Below are positions 58,953 to 64,000 of a stretch of 64,000 bases of DNA, piece by piece. Under the pieces are notes generated by a model. It searched no databases, had not been told where the DNA came from, and saw nothing but the letters and a program-made list of their open reading frames with translations. Within the stretch, counting starts at the first letter, position 1. Each line of letters starts with the position of its first letter. The stretch lies in contig JALGQZ010000009.1 of NCBI GenBank assembly GCA_023105745.1, positions 18,214,564 to 18,278,563 on the forward strand. The letters run 5' to 3'. Origin of the DNA: Austropuccinia psidii (taxonomy: Eukaryota; Basidiomycota; Pucciniomycetes; Pucciniales; Sphaerophragmiaceae). The position numbers and the translations under genes are program-made.

Positions 58953-60021
58953 CTACTTCTTGTTCTTGTGCACTTCTTTCACCAAGTCCAACAGCTTCTG
59001 GATCATGGGGTCTGATTCTTTCTGCCTTTGGCTGAAATAGGTCTTGTTTTTCCCCTTGTATCCTTTTCTTCTCCTGGAAACCTCCTGGAATTGTGAAGAG
59101 TGGTGACTCTTGGTCATTGATCTGTTGGTGTCAGAATGGTGAGAAGCCACTGGAGAGCTGATTTGGCCTGCTCCTTGTGAGCCTGAAGGAATCTTAGTAG
59201 GACCTGTCTGGGTTAACTGTTCTTCTATAGCTTGGATAGTGCCTTGATTCTCCCTTACCCTCTGTGCCCTTGCCTCCAGGAGTCTCAACTGTCTGGTAGG
59301 ATTCCAACCTTTGGTGATTATCATAAGGTCTTTGATGTCTATCTCTTTGAGACAGATCTTCTGGCAACTTGCTCAAAGTTCTGCCCAGTGAGATGCCAGG
59401 TTGAACCTCTTGTTATCCATGCTCCATTGAAACAAATCTTTGAGGAGTTGGTGGAGCTGAAGAACTTGATCCATATCCTTCCAGTCCTCTGGTTTGAGGT
59501 TCCTGTTGAATTGGAGTGTGAATGGCAGGGTTGATATTATCTCTCTCATTGTTTTGCCATCCACCACTGTCTCCAAGGTGTCCTCTTCCAGGTCTTCTGG
59601 TTCTGGACAAGCCTTCTCTGTCCTCTGGCTGGTTCCCTTGGAAGCCAAGGTCTCTGAGGTATACAGGTGACATATCAGTGTTTGCAAGCAGTCAAAAACT
59701 TTATGTTCTTAGGGTATTTACCTTTGACTGTGCCTTGTACAAATTCGTTGTCTGCTGATTTGGGCAATTTACCTTTAGAGGTTAAAACTGGGTTAATTAT
59801 AGTAATCTTCCCTGTACAAGTTGTTAAGGTTGGTTTACCTTGTATTGATGCAGAGTTTGGTGGTTTTCTACTTCTCTGGGTGGCTATTGGTGTCCACTTC
59901 TTTGCTGTAATCAGGCCTTCACTGTGCCTCTTTCCTTTGCCCTTGCTGCCCTCTGGTTCTGAGGGTGTCACTGGTGTGTTGGCCTGTGACTGGGTTTCAA
60001 GTGAGATATAATTCTCTTCCA
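58953..60021 (-). pseudogene. Spliced overlapping ORF and Gag-Pol N-terminus of element 7
   Basis: Same layout as element 1: exon 60021-59722, 68-nt intron 59721-59654 with the Gag-Pol ATG (59673-59671) inside it, and second exon 59653-58953. The second exon has a TGA near 59372, breaking the +1 frame after HWAEL; it resumes at 59324 ([10 protein letters not shown]) to EVHKNKK. The Gag-Pol frame here (59673-59413) also stops early. The upstream donor reads AAC|GTAAGT, giving C|TG, so the split start codon of element 1 is lost. Confidence 0.65.
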
Positions 60022-60604
60022 CTGAATCAAAGTAGGAAAAAGAGGGCTTATGTCAGTTAAGACTTCTTAAAATTCTGTTTGCACGTCTAAGAGTGGCCTC
60101 TGGGCTTATATGTTACTACAAGATGCCCTTATAATGACAGTGTAATTGACTTAACAATTCCACGTTAGAATTACAGCTTTTGGTACCCTGTTACACTGTT
60201 TGTGTGCCAGTATCCCACAGATACACTTGCGGTTTTCAAGTTTAATCTGGATAAGTGGCTCTGTATAAGTGTAATTGAGTTGAAAATACACTTAACCACG
60301 CCTCAAATGTTGGTTTGACAGTCAGAGGTGTCCTTATTTAATCAAAAATACAGGACTTATTGATGGCTTATGTATTTTTATATGTAAATCACACCAAAAA
60401 TAAAGCTCTTGTGGGTATTAGCCACGTGACAGATACTGTTATAATATGAGTATAAAATGGTGCATAGACCAATTTAATAAATGAAATATATAATATATAT
60501 ATATTTTAATAAAAAAAAACGCCTAAAAAATGTAAAACAAAATGTCAGAAATAAAGCAAATAAGTGAAAAAACTTACGTTTAAGGTCCAAAAAAGGTTTA
60601 AAAA

Positions 60605-60620
60605 CACAGCCAGGCCCGCA
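60605..60620 (-). other. Primer-binding-site box of element 7 (altered)
   Basis: Minus strand TGCGGGCCTGGCTGTG: two changes from the shared box, one in the first three bases after TG. The leader 60022-60604 holds no gene. Confidence 0.65.
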
Positions 60621-60623
60621 AAA

Positions 60624-62062
60624 TGTCAGGCTGAGTCTATGATAAAAGGAATATAAATGTATTTACAGCTTTTAACTATGACTGTGACATGGTAAAAAGG
60701 ATTTTGAAAAGATTTATGAGGATTAAAAGTGGTTTAATTTAAAAATATAAGGGCTTTACTATATTAAATATAGTGGTGGTGAGTGCTGTTGAAAGCCCTG
60801 GGTGCAGCTTTACCTGTTGGGTTACAATAATAAAGACTACAATAATTGAGATTATAATTATACCTGTTGATTACGCAAGAGTAAAACTGTTTTTGACAGT
60901 TTATTACGTAGGGTATTCAAGAGCAGGATGAGGAAAGCAATTCTGGCTGTGAAAAGCCTCCTTTTTATCCTGAAATGGGGTGGAAAGGGTGCTAGACCTT
61001 TCCACGTAGAGGAAGTGAAGATTTTTCACTCTCAAAGACAGACTTGTGGTTTGCAAAGACCTTTATTAACCTGTATTGGGCTCAGATGTGGTTTTGAAAC
61101 CACATCTGGGCAATTCTCACCAATACAGGGTGAATACTTTCATCTGGGGACCTCACAGCCTGATTCTGACATGTATGATGCGTAGAATGCTGTACAGAAA
61201 CTATATGGGACCCCAGTATTGACTGAAATATGAGGTATTGAAGTAAAAACAAGCTTCTTTGTCTATTTGAAACCTCATCTTCATGATTATGGGACATTAT
61301 CCCATGGTAAAGCCGTATTGGTCAGAATGTGGGATTTTGACCTTAAATCAGCTGTAACTTTCTCAGTTCTTGAGATATCAACCTCAAAACCAAATCAGTG
61401 TGTATCCCTGTATGTGTTCTCCACAATGGTACCTTATTTGATATGGCTATCATTAAATATTGCAAGGTTATGCCATGTACAAGATTTTTGTACATATGCA
61501 TGGTTTAGGCAAAAAGCTGTATTGGGCCTGTTTGCCCCATACCTTCTGCTATAGTTGAGATATGAAGAAATGAACAACACCATCAGATAGCGCTGATTGT
61601 GCTCTTTCCAAAAAGACCCCACTTTAATTATCTCACACTAAAACTGCAAAAGTTAGATGAGAGGTGAATGTTTTTTTCACCCTTATTTGGCCTGAATTTA
61701 GCCATAATTCAAGTAATACTGGTGCTAGCTCAGCTTGTCTAGTACCATTGGATAGCCCTGCCTTAGAGCTTGATTTTGAGTACCAATTTTATGGGGTTAA
61801 GCCTCTCCTTCTGTATTTTAGATGAGAGGTGCAAATTAAGGTTTATGCTCAGCAACAACTTTGAGCAGGAATAACTTTGTTATTTCTTGTCCTATGGTTA
61901 TGGGACTTATATATTCAGAAAGGGGTGAGTTTACTCTTTTGTTTGATAAATTTTGAGCTAATTCGGCTGAGATCCATGTTTTGGTGGTATCCTGGCTATA
62001 CCATTGGTTTATGGTATTTTGGCTGTCATGCTTGTGCTCTGGTTTGGAGTCACAGGCTGACA
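60624..62062 (-). repeat. 5' LTR of element 7
   Basis: 1,439 bp with TGTCAG...CTGACA ends; right flank is the duplicated ATAAT and the resumed host ORF. Confidence 0.93.
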
Positions 62063-62067
62063 ATAAT

Positions 62068-62455
62068 TCTAGCAGTAAGACCAACCCCCATTCAAAATTC
62101 CAGAGCTTCACCCATAGTCACCTCTCATCAACTTCAACCTGAGGCCAGCTCCAGTAGAAGAAGAGAAGAGCTTTCACCTTTACCATTTCCTGGCGGCCAA
62201 GTATTTGAGAGAAGGGATTGTTGGCCTATCCAAGCTACCAGAGAGGATACACATATGGCGAGTGAAAATCAAGATTCTGTGGCCAGGTTTTCTTGACAAG
62301 TTGATAAGAATAGTAGGAAGTTTATTATGTATGCTAATGATAGAACTATACCTGGTACTGCTTCTGAAGAGACAGCTGCAAAACTTGCCTGGTATGAAGA
62401 TGAATTGATCAATAATTTCCAAAGAAATTTTGATCATACGGGTAGAGATAACTAG
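62068..62455 (+). pseudogene. Right half of the repeat-family ORF split by element 7
   Basis: With one copy of ATAAT removed, the frame of 51722-52563 continues here: ILAVRPTPIQNSRASPIVTS, SSSRRREELSPLPFPGGQVF, REDTHMASENQDSVARF, a TGA at 62294 (explicable as CGA to TGA), then DKNSRKFIMYANDRTIPGT, AAKLAWYEDELINNFQ and stop TAG at 62453. The frame match across a 9.5-kb insertion shows the ORF was open before insertion at this point. Confidence 0.75.
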
Positions 62456-62811
62456 TTTCCTTGTCCTTGTTTGTATTTGTTTTGACTTCTATCCCCACTG
62501 TTATAACTACTAAAAAAATAAAAAATAAATGGAACCTCCCAATACATGATATGGCAGTGGATGCTGCTGCTTTAAAGATGAAAGAAATAAAATGAACTAT
62601 ACAAGTAAAGAAAAGAAAGAAAATGAAAGAAAAAGAGAGTAAATAAAAGAAATAGATAAATTTCTGAGGTTTGTCCTTCTTGTTGTGAGATGCCTGATTT
62701 TGGCCAAGAATTGTCTGAAAGATGAAATCCAAGCATTTGATGCTCACAGAGTCCCCAAGGTAATTTTTTACAAGAAGTAGAACCCTCAGGGATGCATACC
62801 AGGAGGTGGAA
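62456..62811 (+). other. Junction between the plus-strand ORF and minus-strand pol
   Basis: Purine-rich on the plus strand (AAAGAAAGAAAATGAAAG run near 62620), no gene seen. The pol frame on the minus strand loses similarity here; integrase is missing. Confidence 0.45.
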
Positions 62812-64000
62812 ATGAAACTCAGAAAGAAATTCAGCCCACCTGGCCTGAGGACAAGTAAGAGCTTTGGAAGAAATGAAATATTGAAGGGAAGAGTGGTCTG
62901 TGAAGACTTCAAAAGAATTGCAAATAGAAAGGAGAAAGGCTCTCCAGAGGGTGAGAGCCCAAACTCTGCCAAGAAGTTCCTTGTCATTAATTTCATAGTT
63001 GGGCTCAGCTGGGAGAAGCTTGCAACTATAAAATGCAATGGGATGCTTTCCTGAGTCATTCACCTGACTAAGTGAAGCATCAAATGCATAATCAGAAGCA
63101 TCAGTCTCTACAATAGTTGGTAGAGAAGGATTTAAATGAAAGAGGATAGGAGCAGTGGTGAATGATTATTTGAGTATTTGAAACTGACTAAGAGCTTCCT
63201 CATTGAAGAGAAAAGGAGAGTCTTTTTTGAGAAGGGAGGTGAGAGCAGTGATCTTTTTAGAGTAATTTTCAATGAAACAACTGCAGATATTTAATGTTAT
63301 TTGGGTGAGGCCAATTGAGGATTTGTTGAACTTTTGAAGAATCCCTCTTGAAGCCATCACTTGAAACAACATAGCCCAAGTATTCCACACTTGAGCCATG
63401 AAATACACACTTGGAGGCTTTGGCAAACAAATTATTGTCCCTCAGTCTTTGGAGGACCGAGGCCACATGTTTGACATGTTCCTCCTCAGAGCTGGAAAAG
63501 ACCATCTTATAATCTAAAAAAACTACGACAAAGATATCCAAGAAATCTGCAAATATATCATTCACAAGATTCTGGAAAGAGGAAGGAGCATTAGTAAGGC
63601 CAAATGGCATAACCAAATACTCATAACTACCATGTGTGGTTCTACAGGCAGTTGATTGCTCATCCCCCTCTTTGATTCTTGGGAGATGATATGCACCACA
63701 CAGCTCTATCTTGGATCAGATAGTGGCACCATTGAATACAGTAAGAATCTGGTTCATAGGGGGCACAGGATACCTGTTCTTCCTAGTGACAGAATTGAAT
63801 TTTGGTAGTCAACACACAAACAGAGACCTCCATCCTTTTTCTTGACAAAAATGACAGGTGCTCCTGTTGAAGAGGATCTTGGCCTTATGAAACCTTTCTC
63901 TACATTCTCTGAAATGTAGGCCCACAGCGTTTCTGAATCTTGATTTGATAGTGAGTAGATAACCCCAACTGGAGGTAGAAGACCCTCCAGTTTGATATAA
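62812..64000 (-). pseudogene. RT and RNase H of the second gypsy lineage (decayed, continues beyond window)
   Basis: Minus strand. From the right edge: RT fingers (GFIRPRSSSTGAPVIFVKKK, 63900-63840), a frameshift near 63800, then RYPVPPMNQ, EYLVMPFGLTNAPSSFQNLV, and the active site, reading FLDYKMVFSS where relatives have xLDD, so the second catalytic Asp is Tyr. Then HVKHVASVLQRLRDNNLF, ILNWPHPNNIK, KKITALTSLLKKDSPF, and RNase H with SGKHPIAFYSCKLLPAE, NDKELLG and FTDHSSLQYF, ending at WAEFLSEFHFH. Several frame changes. Same lineage as 37860-38439/49126-50132. Confidence 0.85.

Larger units (their letters stand above)
52564..62062 (-). mobile_element. Element 7: full-length but decayed family A retrotransposon
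   Basis: 9,499 bp, minus strand. 5' LTR 62062-60624, PBS, spliced-ORF relic, broken Gag-Pol, polypurine tract, 3' LTR 53951-52564. Perfect 5-bp duplication ATAAT (52559-52563, 62063-62067). It disrupts the ORF 51722/62068. Against element 1 it shows nonsense codons, several 1-2 bp frameshifts and an in-frame deletion of about 150 bp before RT. Confidence 0.95.

Overview
This 64 kb window is AT-rich, CpG-poor fungal nuclear DNA built almost entirely from nested Ty3/gypsy LTR retrotransposons. I see no convincing single-copy host gene, no rRNA or tRNA gene and no CRISPR array. Two protein types (chromodomain Gag-Pol polyproteins, and the ORF split at 52.56/62.07 kb) match, from memory, proteins that fill rust-fungus gene sets, especially Austropuccinia psidii. 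A rust (Pucciniales) genome is therefore likely, but I could not run a search.

Left block (1-36.5 kb) is a nest of minus-strand elements. Element 3, an old gypsy copy, has its 5' LTR at 34157-35974 and sits in an older LTR relic (35975-36505). It was hit twice. Element 2 (7621-17697) entered its RNase H region. A lone inverted LTR (TSD GGTTT) entered its protease region. Element 1 then entered the 3' LTR of element 2; its 5' half fills 1-7620. The full-length plus-strand element 4 (19188-29471) entered the tip of the lone LTR. A 464-bp element with terminal direct repeats (13283-13746) sits in element 2. Element 4 has near-identical LTRs and one intact Gag-Pol frame from 21703 to 27405.

Right block (36.5-64 kb): a decayed gypsy pol of a second lineage (37860-38439 and 49126-50132) is split by element 6 (38440-49125, plus, TSD TAGAT). 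After another LTR (50133-50892), a decayed plus-strand ORF (51722-52563 and 62068-62455) is split by element 7 (52564-62062, minus, TSD ATAAT). A minus-strand pol of the second lineage fills the right end.

The chromodomain elements (1, 2, 4, 6, 7) share an organisation I do not recognise from the literature. The canonical Gag-Pol frame (capsid-like domain, CCHC knuckle, protease, RT, RNase H, integrase, chromodomain) starts at an ATG inside a short intron-like segment. If that intron is removed, the RNA instead encodes a roughly 255-333 aa protein in the +1 frame over the same DNA, ending near the coiled-coil/capsid start. The +1 product is better conserved among families than the overlapping part of Gag-Pol. 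This suggests an overprinted accessory or Gag-like gene chosen by splicing, with genomic Gag-Pol made from unspliced RNA. The families also share a 16-nt primer-binding-site box and a hairpin just upstream of the polypurine tract, with a compensatory base-pair change between elements 4 and 6.
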